Positions 15,466 through 26,343 of a DNA stretch of 64,000 bases are shown piece after piece. Below the pieces are notes generated by a model. The model was given only the letters and a program-made list of their open reading frames with translations. It was not told the DNA's origin and ran no database searches. Where the stretch lies: assembly GCA_900208305.1 (NCBI GenBank), contig OAPG01000008.1, positions 124,001-188,000 on the forward strand, given 5' to 3'. Made by a program: the position numbers and the translations under genes. Each line of letters opens with the position of its first letter. The first letter of the stretch is position 1. The DNA is from Melanopsichium pennsylvanicum. Lineage: Eukaryota; Basidiomycota; Ustilaginomycetes; Ustilaginales.

Positions 15466-17352
15466 AAAAATTGCCGTTTTTTACGCTCAGCAAAGCGTCT
15501 GTTTACCCGATCGGCAAGTCTCTCTTTGGCTTTGGGAGCGTCGAATATGACATTTGCAATGTTGGGAGCCAGTTTTCGTGATGTGATTTTTCGGCCAACG
15601 AATCTATCCAATCTAGTCGAATCTCCTACCGTGAAAGCAACATTGAGACATCGATGGCTGCCGAAACTCATAAGTGCGAGGTCGCGGGCTGCCACTGTGT
15701 TCGTTGCCGACCTCGACATGTTCCGTCAGACGCAAGAGAGATGCGGACTAAGCGGGTATGACGACCAGGTCAATGTGCGGAAAGATCCGTCATACGCTAC
15801 ACATGGGAACATCCGCGCACCAAATTCTGGACCGGCTACGAACATTGAGCCGGTGCAGGGTCTTCTTACAAGGTTTGTCATGTTTGTACACTTCGTGCAC
15901 TCAGTGCTGCGTATTGTATTATGATGTACTGAACTATATGTTTTATGCGAGATGTCGATCCGTGAAAGCAAACGTTCAGATTCATTCCTGACGCCAAGCT
16001 AGCGTCGTCACAGTCAGGTGGCGGTTGCACAATGTTGATAGCACACTGTAAAGCTCGGTCACCGTACCAATCAGTACATCGCAGCAATCCGGCTGCTGCA
16101 CTAGCGCCAGGAAAAAAAAAAGCTGTACCACCATCAGGTGACTCCTCCTGCTCGTTCCGAGATGGGACTACTGTGTCACAAAGCACAGGACGAAACCGGA
16201 AAGACACCTCTAGCTGCAGCGGCACTTTCTCCAGGTGCCCTTTGCCTCTTTTCCCCTCAATCGCCCCTTCCCCCTCTCCGCACTATGTGTAGCAGTCCGA
16301 GAGGTGATCCGAACTGGCGTTTCAACAGGACACCTCCGCAAATACACTCGTCGATGCCCTGCATACGGCGTCATCGAGCAGCGCACCTCACTTTAAGCTG
16401 ACGCTACTCACAGACGATCTTGCACTGTTGGACACCACACCATGCCACACAAGTTGAGTTGATGGGTTTCGGATCGCACCGTCAGTACGTATCTGGGCAC
16501 TCGTCGCATCGGACCGTGCCAGCTCCCGATTCGCTTTCCGATCAAACTTGCAGCCATCGTGATTGCTTTCCACGGGTACGGTCTTTGTCGTCCGCTGCAG
16601 GCCGATAGAAGACACCCTGTGACTCCTTGCGACTTTTCCAATGTCATCCTGTGACTCCTACCAGCACCTTCGGTGGAACTTCGCTCGAGAGCCACTGCCA
16701 GCTGCGCTGCCCGCAGATGAGACGTCGATTATCGATTAAGCTTGCTGATCGTCGAATCAAGGCAGCGCACACGCGCCAGAAAAAGGGTTGGACAGACAAA
16801 AAAAAAATGAGAAGAAACAAATTAGTAGGAAAAGGGGAGATCTCGATCGAAGTCCTCTAAAAGTTAGGTCGACGCATTATGTGAAGATGACTAGTCGGCT
16901 TTGCGTACCCTTTAGCCACGCCGAGGAAACTCTACTCGAAGCGGCGAAGGAGCGAGTGCGTCGATGCGAGTGCGTCGATGCGAGTGAATTCTTCCGACTC
17001 CGCTGTGCCCGCTCGGTCCATGCAGCTGCTCACCGAGATCAAAGTCAGAGAGCGCACGCACCTTTCCGCCAGTGTCGGCGTGTGAGCAAGAATTTGGGTT
17101 GGGGGATGCAGTGCAGGTCACAGCGCAAGAGCCAACATCTCATTTCGCCATCGATGCGTACTGTAAGTTTTAACTAACGTACAATCTTCGTACTGGTACT
17201 GACTCATACTGCGAGAAGAGTCAAACACATACTGACGCACTCACATCGATATATGCCCACTTGTGAACGCCATCTTTCTTCCTTTCATCTTCCTCTCATA
17301 TCATACTCATACGTACCTCCCCCTCCCCATTTGATCACTTCGTCTAGTCAAA

Positions 17353-18690
17353 ATGGCTATCCAGAAGATCCAAGCCCGCATGGTCCTCGACTCCCGTGGT
17401 AACCCCACCGTCGAGGTCGACCTTACCACTGAAAAGGGCCTCTTCCGCGCCGCTGTCCCCTCTGGTGCCTCCACCGGTATCCACGAGGCCGTCGAGCTTC
17501 GCGACGGCGACAAGTCTCAGTGGATGGGCAAGGGTGTCAACAAGGCCATCGACAATGTCAACAGTGTCATTGCTCCCGAGCTCATCAAGTCCGGTATCCC
17601 CGTCACCTCCCAAAAGGAGATTGACGATTTCCTTATCAAGCTCGACGGTACCGCCAACAAGGGCAAGCTCGGTGCCAACGCCATCCTCGGCGTCTCCATC
17701 GCCGTTGCCAAGGCCGGTGCCGGCGAGCAGGGTGTCCCCCTCTACAAGTATCTTGCCGACCTCTCCGGCATCAAGGCTCCCTACGTTCTGCCTGCCCCTG
17801 CCATGAACGTCATCAACGGTGGTTCGCACGCCGGTAACGCCCTCGCTTTCCAGGAGTTCATGATCGTTCCCACTGGCGCCAAGAGCTTCACCGAGTCCAT
17901 CAGGATCGGCACCGAGGTCTACCACAACCTCAAGAAGGTCATCAACACCAAGTACGGCATTGACGCCACCAACGTCGGTGACGAGGGTGGATTCGCCCCC
18001 AACGTCGCCTCTGCCGATGAGGCCCTCGAGATCCTCACCGAGGCCATCAAGAAGGCCGGGTACGAGGGCCAGGTTCACATCTCGCTCGACGTCGCCTCGT
18101 CCGAATTCTACAAAGACGGCAAGTACGACCTCGACTTCAAGAACCCCAACTCTGACTCATCCAAGTGGTTGACTGGCAAGGAGTTGGCCGATGTCTACCT
18201 CGGCTTCATCAAAAAGTATCCCATTACCTCGATCGAGGACCCCTTCGACCAGGATGACTGGGAGGCTTGGTCGCACCTCCGCGCCCACGCTGGTATCACA
18301 ATTATTGGTGACGACTTGACCGTCACGAACCCACTGCGTATCAAAACTGCCATCGAGAAGAAGGCCTGCAACGGTCTTTTGCTCAAGATCAACCAGATCG
18401 GCACCATTTCCGAGTCGATTCAGGCTGCTCAGCTCGCCCAGTCCGACAACTGGGGTGTCATGGTCTCGCACCGTTCGGGTGAGACCGAGGACGTTACCAT
18501 CTCGGATCTTGTCGTTGGTCTCGGTGTTGGTATCATCAAGACCGGTGCTCCTTGCAGGTCCGAACGCACTGCCAAGTACAACCAGTTGCTCAGGATCGAG
18601 AGCCTCGAGCCCAGCGCCGTATACGCCGGTATCGACGGCTTCACCCAGGGCGAGACCGCTCCCAAAGTCATCTCTAACAAGTCTGCTTAA
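17353..18690 (+). CDS. ENO1: Enolase (2-phosphoglycerate dehydratase)
   Basis: Catalyses 2-phosphoglycerate to phosphoenolpyruvate in cytosolic glycolysis and gluconeogenesis. The 445 residues cover the full family length without an intron. The N-terminal domain has the SGASTG loop (about 38-43). The barrel shows GDEGGFAP with the catalytic Glu, the metal ligands in [15 protein letters not shown] and GDDL, the catalytic Lys in [10 protein letters not shown], and the signature SHRSGETED. Codon choice is strongly C-ended and the leader is a CT tract ending TCAAAATGGC, both signs of high expression. It is the first host gene beside the retroelement block and converges with ERV25. Confidence 0.98.
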   Translation: MAIQKIQARMVLDSRGNPTVEVDLTTEKGLFRAAVPSGASTGIHEAVELRDGDKSQWMGKGVNKAIDNVNSVIAPELIKSGIPVTSQKEIDDFLIKLDGTANKGKLGANAILGVSIAVAKAGAGEQGVPLYKYLADLSGIKAPYVLPAPAMNVINGGSHAGNALAFQEFMIVPTGAKSFTESIRIGTEVYHNLKKVINTKYGIDATNVGDEGGFAPNVASADEALEILTEAIKKAGYEGQVHISLDVASSEFYKDGKYDLDFKNPNSDSSKWLTGKELADVYLGFIKKYPITSIEDPFDQDDWEAWSHLRAHAGITIIGDDLTVTNPLRIKTAIEKKACNGLLLKINQIGTISESIQAAQLAQSDNWGVMVSHRSGETEDVTISDLVVGLGVGIIKTGAPCRSERTAKYNQLLRIESLEPSAVYAGIDGFTQGETAPKVISNKSA

Positions 18691-19211
18691 GTGCGGAAGG
18701 CTCGGAATCATCTGGCCACCGCCGAGTTGCACGCTCTGCAAATGTTGTAGAAATTCCGAAAATGATATATACCTGATAGCTTAATACGAGACTGTGACTG
18801 GAATGTGACTCATGACACAAAAGCAGCATAATTTGAGCGGAAGCGTCAATTGGTTGAGAGCCACGATCCTCTGATTTCGCTAGATGAACGAGTGCATCTT
18901 GTTTTGAAAGACCGGAGCAGATGCAGTTGGGAATGTATGTCTGCGCGCATCTGGAACCGCTTTTTGTGAATGAATTGTGAATGAAAAGAGGAGTCGGGAT
19001 TGGACGTTGACCCGAAGCCGATCATGAACACAGACTGCCCGAAAGCCATTCAAATCGTTTGCACTCAGAGCAGCCCTCGTATGTTTTTTTTTTGTTTTTG
19101 CAATTTGTTCTGAAATGAATTGCATCTTTTGACATGGCTTGAGCCACGCTGCTCCCCTGTCATTCGCTCCAAAGGTGGGGCAAGTCGGCGAGAGCCTTTG
19201 TGGCAGATCCA
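18691..19211. other. Enolase/ERV25 convergent spacer
   Basis: About 520 bp of 3' ends of two convergent genes. No further gene is seen. A long T-run (about 19086-19100) is present. Confidence 0.6.
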
Positions 19212-20064
19212 TCAGTCGATGAGGTACTTTCGTTTGAAAAAGTTTCTCAGATGGAAAATTTGCCATACGCCCAATGCCACCAATGCGAGCAAGGTCAGGA
19301 TGGCAAAGTTGGTGACTCGCATATTTGTCGATACTGTTTTCGGGGATATATGGGCGAAAGATTGTTTCGTCAGCGCTTGCAATTCTAGTTTACTGGTGAT
19401 TGTTCGCTTGGAGCTATATCCTTTCGTCGATCCTTTCTTCTCTGCGTGTTGCACGCAAGGACAGGCGAGTGAGCTCAGCTCAAGATTCGGAGAAGCGTAT
19501 AATGCACTTACGATTGGTGTCAGCCATCCTGAGTTCCCTCTTTTTCAAATACTCCATCTCGTTCACAATCTCACTTGCCACTGCCTCGAGTTTCCTCATC
19601 TCAGTTTCCAACCCACTCAAACTCTCCTGATTCGCAATTGCATTGTAATCCACCGCATCCGCGCCAATGTCCACATCCAAGTCGACTGTGACCGCTGGTT
19701 TGTTGAGACCGTCTTTGGATGTTTGGGTATTTTTGAAACACACTCCTAGATCCGCATGCGAGTGGGTATTGATCGCAAGTCGGGTTTCGCCTTTGATGTT
19801 CTTCTTGCTGAGGTAGACATTGTTGTGCTTGGATCCGTCGACCACTTCGACATCTACGCGCTGATGAGAAAAGTCGAAGGGCTCTTTGGCAATGACTGAG
19901 GCGGTGACGATGACAAGCGAGTCGGAAAGCGCATAGTTCCATATACACTTCGTTTCGGGACGAGTGCTGGCAGGGAGGTCGAACTTAATCGCGGAGACCA
20001 AATTGGCGAAGAGGAGAGACAAGAGCAGCAGCGGTGTCGCAAGAAATGCTGGGCTGTACATCAT
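19212..20064 (-). CDS. ERV25: p24-family cargo receptor, Erv25-like (2 exons)
   Basis: p24 proteins cycle between ER and Golgi in COPII and COPI vesicles. Exon 1 is 19512-20064 and exon 2 is 19212-19441, with intron 19442-19511 (donor GTAAGT, acceptor CGCAG, phase 1), giving 260 residues. It has a signal peptide, a GOLD domain starting IKFDLPASTRPETKCIW with the usual cysteine pair, and a coiled coil (MRKLEAVASEIVNEMEYLKKREL). One membrane span and a short tail RNFFKRKYLID follow, with the FF and basic sorting signals typical of the delta subfamily. Translation can start at ATG 20064 or 20061, both inside an ATG repeat (20061-20080); an in-frame ATG at 20094 would put Ile repeats before the signal peptide. 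It is divergent from NOP10. Confidence 0.88.
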
Positions 20065-20702
20065 GATGATGATGATGATGCGTCCCCCACCCAAGGCGTG
20101 GGCGTTGTCTGTTGATGGGGCAAAGATGCTCGTGAGGTTGGAAGATCACGCTTACTTCAACGGCCGGTGTGCAGCTCAAATGGCTCTTCAAATCCAGCTG
20201 GGAGGGCAAGAGCCGAGGCGTCTTTCAAGTTGGACGTGCGCGCCGTGCTGTGAAGAAAGGATGAAGTCGTCGGTGGAGGGTATCGCGGCCGTGTGAGGAT
20301 GATGATGATGATGGCACCGATGCCTACGTCGAGTCGAGGTTGAACCGGAGCGGAGCGTCTTGCTCGGACCTCGTAAAGAGTGTCTTGCTGGAAGCTTGCA
20401 TGTCTCACCCGCCAAACGAACGTGAATTGTCGACTCTAACATTTTCAAATCGAGCAAAAAAAAGAAAAGAAAAAAAAGGCCAACTTGACATAGTTTGTTT
20501 GACTCGTGCGATTGAGCCATACTTTTGAAAGAAGCTTTGGAGAGGTGAATTTTTTGACTTCCGGTGACTTTCTTCGCTGCTTGGCCTCGACGTTGCACTT
20601 CTTGACCGCTGTTCTCTACCGTTCTCAACATCATCGAAACCACCGAAACATTCCCATTCATCACATCATCTAGCTGCCAATAGCACAAACGTATTTCACA
20701 AG
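20065..20702. other. ERV25/NOP10 divergent promoter region
   Basis: About 640 bp with GAT/ATG trinucleotide runs at 20061-20080 and about 20297-20312 and an A-rich tract near 20456-20480. No other gene is seen. Confidence 0.55.
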
Positions 20703-21013
20703 ATGCATCTCATGTTCACCGAAGACAAGGTATGTTTCCGTCACTCGCTTACACGTCTCAACCCATTTCCAGATTGCTTTTCGTACCTCTTATGCTGACA
20801 AGCTCTTTTTTTGTCGAACGATCTCTGCGTTCATCGGCTCAACAGGACGGAAAGCGAATCTACACGCTCAAGAAGAAGACGATCGAGGGCGTTATCACCA
20901 AGTCTGCTCACCCTGCCAGATTCTCCCCGGACGACAAGTTCTCCAGACACAGGGTTACGATCAAGAAGCGCTTTGGTATCCTCCCCACCCAGCTCCCCGC
21001 CAAGCCCATGTAA
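20703..21013 (+). CDS. NOP10: H/ACA snoRNP subunit Nop10 (2 exons)
   Basis: A core protein of H/ACA ribonucleoprotein particles, which pseudouridylate rRNA in the nucleolus. Exon 1 (20703-20729) encodes MHLMFTEDK. The intron is 20730-20845 (GTATGT donor, AACAG acceptor). Exon 2 (20846-21013) starts [10 protein letters not shown] and holds the invariant [19 protein letters not shown] and [10 protein letters not shown]. The spliced product is 64 residues, the normal family length. Missing the 27-nt first exon would remove the conserved N-terminus, so this is easily overlooked. Confidence 0.96.
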
Positions 21014-21496
21014 AGCGGCTCAAGCCACAATGCTCGCAATTCTATAGCGACTGCTCGGCGATCAGGCATCCAGAACAAGCCCTTCAAGCCGCACTGTCAA
21101 GCTACAAGGCTTCTATCAAATACATCCAACCCGACTCTCCTTTGTTCTCACTTCGCATATACCCGTCAGCACATCCTCCACCACCCACTATCAGCTGACA
21201 TCAGATCCCGGTCAACCCGAGCATTCTTTTAAAGGTACAAGGCGACTCAACCTCGAAACCAATTTTGGATTGCACGCCCATCTGGCGACCATCGCGCACG
21301 TCAGCTTGCCCGAGGATCGGGATCTGACACTTTCCCATTTCCCTTTTCAGCATCCCAAACTCTTCTTTGACAATGTAGTACTATCAATCCATCCCTTCAG
21401 TCTCAGTCTCATGCAACAATATTTCAAAGTTTACAATGTTTCACATGATGGCACACTCTTGCATCATTGAATGACCCTTTTGATTGCCTCAATGCT
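21014..21496. other. NOP10/Josephin convergent spacer
   Basis: About 480 bp of 3' flanking sequence. No gene is seen. Confidence 0.55.
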
Positions 21497-23254
21497 TCAT
21501 TGACCAAAGTGGGCCAATCGCCGTCTTCTCATCTCGTCAGCACTCACTTCTTCAGCCTCACTCTCTTCATCTTCGTCATCATCCGCACATCTGACACTTT
21601 CTTTCGCGGTAGACTGTGCTAGAGGCTCGTCGATAATCTCGCCGCGCGCCCTTTTCTCCTCCAATTCCTGCTCCTCCTTCTGTTTCCTCTTCGCCTCCTC
21701 CCTCATCCTGCTGATGCGATCCACATCTTCCGGAATCACCTCCTGCTCTTCCACCTCTCTGTCCCTCGCCCTGTGATTCGCATTATCCGCGCCAAACCTC
21801 GCCGCTGCCTCGGTATCGCCCAGACTGGCCGCGAGAGCAGCTTGCAACTCTGCATCTTCATCGTCGTACATTCTGTCCTGTCTCGGCCCCAGCACCGCAC
21901 TCGCTTCTGGTGCACCTGGTATGCTGAACGGATCCACTACCTCGTCATCACTAGGAATATCTTCATCGTCATCCTCCATCTCCTCTACATCTTCGTTGTT
22001 CCTGTTCGCCGCAGCCATGGCGGGAGAAAGGAACGGAGAACGATGCGACAGGGATGATGGGCGAAGTTCTTCAATGTCGCTTGAATAGTCGCCATTGAGC
22101 GACTCGTCCAGGTCGATCGCGTCTTCTCGAGAGAGGCCGGATCGCCGTTCTTGTGCTCGGCGCTTCCGACGTCCGACAGGTCGAGAGGAGGAAGAAGACG
22201 GCTCAAGATTAGGAATGTGGACGGAGCTGAAGGTGCGGGAAGGGTTGGACGAGGAAGAGGAAAGGCTGGCTTCCATTGCTCGGCGCAAATCGTCGTCGAT
22301 CGGGTCAGTGAAGCCAGTCCGGTGTCGACGACGAGATGGAGCGATGGCGTCGATGTCCGCATCCGTTTCTACCATCGAGGTGTCGCCTGCTATGCCTTCG
22401 CTGCTGCCGGTGCGCACCTGCCGAATGCGAGAGCGGCTTGAGGTGTCGGGAGCTGTAGAAGAATGCGATGCCAGACTAGCTGTAAGGGCTGCTTGCATCT
22501 CAGCATCTTCGTCTTCGCGAAAGCCGAATGTGGCTGGTGTCCCTACAGAGCCGTCTGCGCCGAGCAAAGTGCCAACAGGAGCAGAATTAAATGGTTGTGA
22601 TTCTGGGCGAAGGCCAAGACTGGCTGTGTTGCTGACTGACGAAGCCCCTGGTGGCGGAAGGTGGTCCGCGATCTGATCCGCATCCGACTCGCGCAATCCT
22701 TGCCCTGCACTGCCTTTCGATGCTTGCACGACAAATACGGAATATCCTTCCGACTCTGCCGTGTGAAGCAGAGTACCAAGATAATTGTTGCCGATCCACT
22801 GAGGCTCAGCCAGGAACGAGTTGAGATTGTACCAGAACTTGCTTGATGTGCCAAAAGAGCGGATGGTGAACCAGTGGCTATCCAAGTTGAGCACAAACGC
22901 GGCTTCTCGTTCTGGAGCGTCGTGTCGCGTCCTCATCTCGGCGGAGCGCCAGCTGGATATTGAGATGCCCCAGACTTGCAGCGCACGTTCGAGCACCGAT
23001 GCACTAAAAAAGCCCGTGTCATCCATGTTGAGGCTGGAGCGATCGCGAGCGGCAATGTCGGCGTGGCTGAGTCCAAGTTCGGATGCTTCGAGCTGGTCCA
23101 GTTCTGTGGCAATCTGCGCGAGTTGGGAGGCATCGTAGTATTGACCTTGTAGGAGGGCGTTGAGCGCGTGCTGTGCGCAGAGCATACTGCCTTGCTCTTG
23201 ACGCTCATGGTGAATGTATGCTATAAGCTGCTGTTGAGGTGTAGACGACGACAT
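21497..23254 (-). CDS. Josephin-domain deubiquitinase, ataxin-3-like
   Basis: A cysteine protease expected to remove or trim ubiquitin chains. The Josephin domain covers about residues 10-180 of 585. The catalytic Cys is at 26 (MLCAQHALNALLQGQYY), His at 127 (NLDSHWFTI) and Asn at 143 (WYNLNS). Three ubiquitin-interacting motifs follow at about 250, 320 and 463 (each of the pattern acidic-x-LQAAL-x-ASL or RRAMEASL), separated by acidic, Ser-rich linkers. A Lys/Glu-rich coiled segment (REEAKRKQKEEQELEEKRARG) precedes the C-terminus. This layout matches ataxin-3. There is no intron, and the ATG at 23254 is the first in frame. It shares a 550-bp divergent upstream region with ATG27. Confidence 0.93.
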   Translation of the reverse strand: MSSSTPQQQLIAYIHHERQEQGSMLCAQHALNALLQGQYYDASQLAQIATELDQLEASELGLSHADIAARDRSSLNMDDTGFFSASVLERALQVWGISISSWRSAEMRTRHDAPEREAAFVLNLDSHWFTIRSFGTSSKFWYNLNSFLAEPQWIGNNYLGTLLHTAESEGYSVFVVQASKGSAGQGLRESDADQIADHLPPPGASSVSNTASLGLRPESQPFNSAPVGTLLGADGSVGTPATFGFREDEDAEMQAALTASLASHSSTAPDTSSRSRIRQVRTGSSEGIAGDTSMVETDADIDAIAPSRRRHRTGFTDPIDDDLRRAMEASLSSSSSNPSRTFSSVHIPNLEPSSSSSRPVGRRKRRAQERRSGLSREDAIDLDESLNGDYSSDIEELRPSSLSHRSPFLSPAMAAANRNNEDVEEMEDDDEDIPSDDEVVDPFSIPGAPEASAVLGPRQDRMYDDEDAELQAALAASLGDTEAAARFGADNANHRARDREVEEQEVIPEDVDRISRMREEAKRKQKEEQELEEKRARGEIIDEPLAQSTAKESVRCADDDEDEESEAEEVSADEMRRRRLAHFGQ

Positions 23255-23806
23255 GGTTGCTGAATGGAACGTGCGGACGTCGTCCAGATCATGCGACCTA
23301 AGTTGGGTTCAAGTGGAGCGTTGTTCGGCGGTTGTCCGCTGGCCTTTGAATTGGCTGCTCTCGTCCGCCTTTGTTGGGTTTCGAATGGTGGTGAAGCAGA
23401 TGAGCACAGCTAAGACCTGATTGCGCGTCGGCGGTTGTCTATCACTCGTCGGATCACAACCGATTCATGTACAGCAGGTCAGTGTGGAGGCTTCTCGCTT
23501 TCGGCGTTGCTGAGTCGCGGAAAGCGTGCGTGTATGTTTCTTTCGCTTGGTAGCAGACCCTGCAACTCGTCATATCTCGGGAATCGCAAGTCGACGTTTT
23601 TAGACTCTGTCGAAGCCAAGGCACAACGCAAAAGCCACCAATCAACACCTCTTCACCCAAAGTCTACCGTCACACCCTGACACCCTTTGACTCTCAATCC
23701 GTTCGGCATCTCAAAGATAGCAGGAACCTTCGCTTTGGTCTACATCTCTTTCAGCTGACATCGACAGAAAGCTTATCAGGCTCGGATCCCGTTTTGTTTG
23801 CGAAAC
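23255..23806. other. Josephin/ATG27 divergent promoter region
   Basis: About 550 bp. No gene or strong motif is seen. Confidence 0.55.
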
Positions 23807-24799
23807 ATGCTGGGCTCTCCCACTGAGCCACACAGAATGCGCGGGAGTCGTAGGTTTGCCCTCCTCGCAGCATCTCTGCTGCTCATCGTCTCACAGCAAT
23901 CCGACGCCATCGCTGCCAAGCAAAAGCTCTCGCCATTCGATTGCAGCAACGTCGCCGTCTCGTCCAAGCAATCATTCGACCTTTCCAAGATCTCCTATCC
24001 CATCCGCACCTCCAACCAAGAATCGACACCGCCGTCCGAAACCAAGACAACCATCGACATCGATCTTTGTAAACCGCTTGATGCAGACCCCAACCGTGAC
24101 GAGAAAGATCAATGCCCTCGAGGAACCAGGATCTGCATCACCATCGAAACGATCAAGGACGACAAAACTATTGTCACCCAAGCCATTCCAGTAGCGTACT
24201 CGGGCGAATCAGGAGGGAGCAAGATCGATGCCAAAGTTGAGTGGGGCGAGGAGCTTGAAGGCGGAGAGAAGAGTATCGAGCTTACCCTGCAAGGTGCAAC
24301 ATACGCTGGAAGGGAGCAAAAGTCGGAGGTTGAGCTTGTTTGCGATTCAAAAGCAGAGGCCGACTCGCATCCGACGGCGAGAAGCTATGACAGGGCGGAC
24401 GGGAAACTCAAGCTCAGATGGCCGACCAAGTTTGCTTGCTCGTCCGCCGCGAACAAGCCTCAGGATGGTGAGAGTCCGTCAAAGGGTGGCAAAGAAGACA
24501 ATGACGAGAAGGACAGCGATAGCAGTCGAGAGGACGAAGAGGGCGGATGGGGCTTCTTCAGCTGGTTGTTCTTCCTGCTCTGTGTCGGATTTGCTGGGTA
24601 TATGGGTGTAGGCATGTACAATAACTACAACAATTACGGAGCGAGCGGCTGGGATCTCGTACCACATAAGGACTTTTGGAGGGAGTCGCCGTACCTCGCC
24701 CGCGATGCTGCCTCACACGTGTGGCAGACGGTGTCAGGTAATCGCGGTGGAGGTGGATTCAGCGGCGCTGGTGGGCGTGGTGCGTATGAGCCTATCTGA
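23807..24799 (+). CDS. ATG27: Autophagy-related protein 27 (type I membrane protein)
   Basis: Atg27 shuttles between Golgi, vacuole and Atg9 vesicles and helps membrane delivery in autophagy. A signal peptide (RRFALLAASLLLIVS) is followed by a cysteine-bearing mannose-6-phosphate-receptor-like lumenal domain (CSNVAV, DLCKPL, CPRGTRICI, LVCDSKAE, KFACSS). An acidic Ser/Asp/Glu linker and one membrane span (WLFFLLCVGFAGYMGVGMY) come next. The short cytosolic tail has the family's NYGASGWDLVPHKDFWRESPYL block and a Gly-rich end. Two ATGs are possible, 23807 or 23837; the second places the signal peptide right at the N-terminus. Confidence 0.9.
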   Translation: MLGSPTEPHRMRGSRRFALLAASLLLIVSQQSDAIAAKQKLSPFDCSNVAVSSKQSFDLSKISYPIRTSNQESTPPSETKTTIDIDLCKPLDADPNRDEKDQCPRGTRICITIETIKDDKTIVTQAIPVAYSGESGGSKIDAKVEWGEELEGGEKSIELTLQGATYAGREQKSEVELVCDSKAEADSHPTARSYDRADGKLKLRWPTKFACSSAANKPQDGESPSKGGKEDNDEKDSDSSREDEEGGWGFFSWLFFLLCVGFAGYMGVGMYNNYNNYGASGWDLVPHKDFWRESPYLARDAASHVWQTVSGNRGGGGFSGAGGRGAYEPI

Positions 24800-25436
24800 G
24801 AAGAAGCTTTCAGAGCCGAGAATCTGGATTGTTATCGTTCTGCCGTTGCACCGCGTATTCTCACGGCTCTCAGATCTCACATGACGAACATTGTGATACC
24901 CTTTGTTCCGCTGCAAGCTTGGTCGAAGAACCAGCTGAAGCTGTCATTTGTTTTGTTCATCGTGATGAGCTCAAGCGAAAGCTTTGTGACTGTGCTGTTA
25001 CGAGGCTAGTCAAATATCTGTTTCACTCCACACTGAAGCGGAGAGGCTACTTGAAAGCTCGCATGAGTTGATTGGGACTCAGCCTGAAAGCTTCTGCTGG
25101 ATGCGGAACCAGACTGCCGAGGGTGAGCACAGAAAACCCTTTCCACTTGCACCAGACCCTCCTTTGTATGTCCATAAGGGGTTGAAAGAACACATAAGTA
25201 CGCCGCCTTTTGACCACTACCGAGCCACCTGGACGTTACCGCTCCCCGTCGAATCTCCTTTACATTCGAACATTCCTGCTCGCCACTCAATCCAGATGCG
25301 CACCTTATCAACGTATGCATCTCCCCATCGGACAACAAGAAAGCTATCTCGATAGTATTTTGCGTACGTGTCTCCCTAGAACTCGCCAACAAGCTCATCA
25401 CTTTCGTACCTGTTCGTCGCATCGTCACCCGACACG
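24800..25436. other. ATG27 to Myb-like gene spacer
   Basis: About 640 bp with no supported gene. Confidence 0.5.
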
Positions 25437-25883
25437 ATGAGCAAGACCAATTCCGAGACGTTGGCCAAGCCCAGTGAGCCTTGGAACGACAAGGGGCGCT
25501 TCCTGATCGTTCAGCACATAATCAAGCATGCCGACTGCAGTAACCTGTTCGACAATCTGGCGGATGCACTCGTTAGAGAGGGCTGTCCGCTTCGCAACAA
25601 ACAAGCTGTAATCACTGTACTGTACTATATGTAGATTGGGATGTAGGTCGAAAGGAGGCATCCAAGACGCTGACAGCATCTCAAGTTGTATCATGCGTGC
25701 TTGTTATTTCTTGTTCGTCAGTACTCGAAGCAGTGGAGCCGCAAAATCTCTAAGTACCTTCTAGGTGTGTATGGCGACAGACCCTCTGTATCTCCTGTCG
25801 GCAGCCCTTTGAAGCGCAAACGCCAGGCGGAGCCCAAGCAAGACGAGACGAAGGTGGCAGAGGAGAATTGCGTATCAACCTAG
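25437..25883 (+). CDS. Small Myb/SANT-like protein (2 exons)
   Basis: Exon 1 is 25437-25607, the intron 25608-25721 (GTAATC donor, GCTGACAG branch site, TCGTCAG acceptor) and exon 2 25722-25883. The splice is in phase and gives 110 residues. The joined region reads like one Myb/SANT repeat: PWNDKGRFLIVQHIIKH, then NLFDNLADALVREGC, then KQWSRKISKYL, with the first and last Trp in the usual places. A basic patch (SPLKRKRQAEPK) near the C-terminus may be a nuclear signal. The unspliced exon 1 alone would make 65 residues and lose the last helix. DNA binding is inferred; the donor is not the commonest type, so the model needs transcript support. Confidence 0.58.
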
Positions 25884-26343
25884 ATCTGGCATTTTCGGCC
25901 TCTCCACATATCACGCAACATTTCAATACATGGCCACGCACAAGCAAAACCAACTCGCACTCGCCCAGATATCAATGACGAGATGCATTTTCAGGTATCA
26001 CCTTCTTTTTCATCCTTCCCACATGCCGCCACCACAAGCAGCATTCTTGCGTACTGTTCTCTGACTAAAGACCACCACATTTCTCATCAAGAATCTACAG
26101 TACCCACTCGAAGCAATGTCCCACTGTTCTCCTGAGATGCAATCAGAGTGCGGATTGCGAGTGATGCCAAGTCGGTATATGTACATGATGAAATTAAGGG
26201 GGAAGACATGTTGCTCAATGGGTTGAGCAAATGAATGTGCTCGAACAGGCCAAGCCTGACACAGAGCCTTGAGCAACTTCTTCTTTTTGATATCGTCTAC
26301 ACTTAGTGAGCGAGAGCAGCAAGGTAGTGCGGTGAAAACAGGT
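25884..26343. other. Myb-like/RLI1 convergent spacer
   Basis: About 460 bp of 3' flanking sequence. No gene is seen. Confidence 0.55.

Larger units (their letters stand above)
14335..17352. other. 3-kb region between RT-B and enolase
   Basis: No gene is supported. It is more AT-rich than the elements to its left. It holds a GAGCCAAAT repeat cluster (about 14938-15215) and a tRNA-like sequence (15383-15465). The last 120 bp before 17353 are pyrimidine-rich, as in promoters of highly expressed fungal genes. Open frames here, such as 15394-15924, lack recognisable domains. Confidence 0.6.

Noticed and set aside
15394..15924. 176-residue open frame across the tRNA-like sequence
   Set aside because: No recognisable domain, and it runs through a tRNA-like structure; treated as non-coding.
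17344..18078. 244-residue open frame antisense to enolase
   Set aside because: It arises from the strong C-ended codon bias of enolase on the other strand; no domain or start context.
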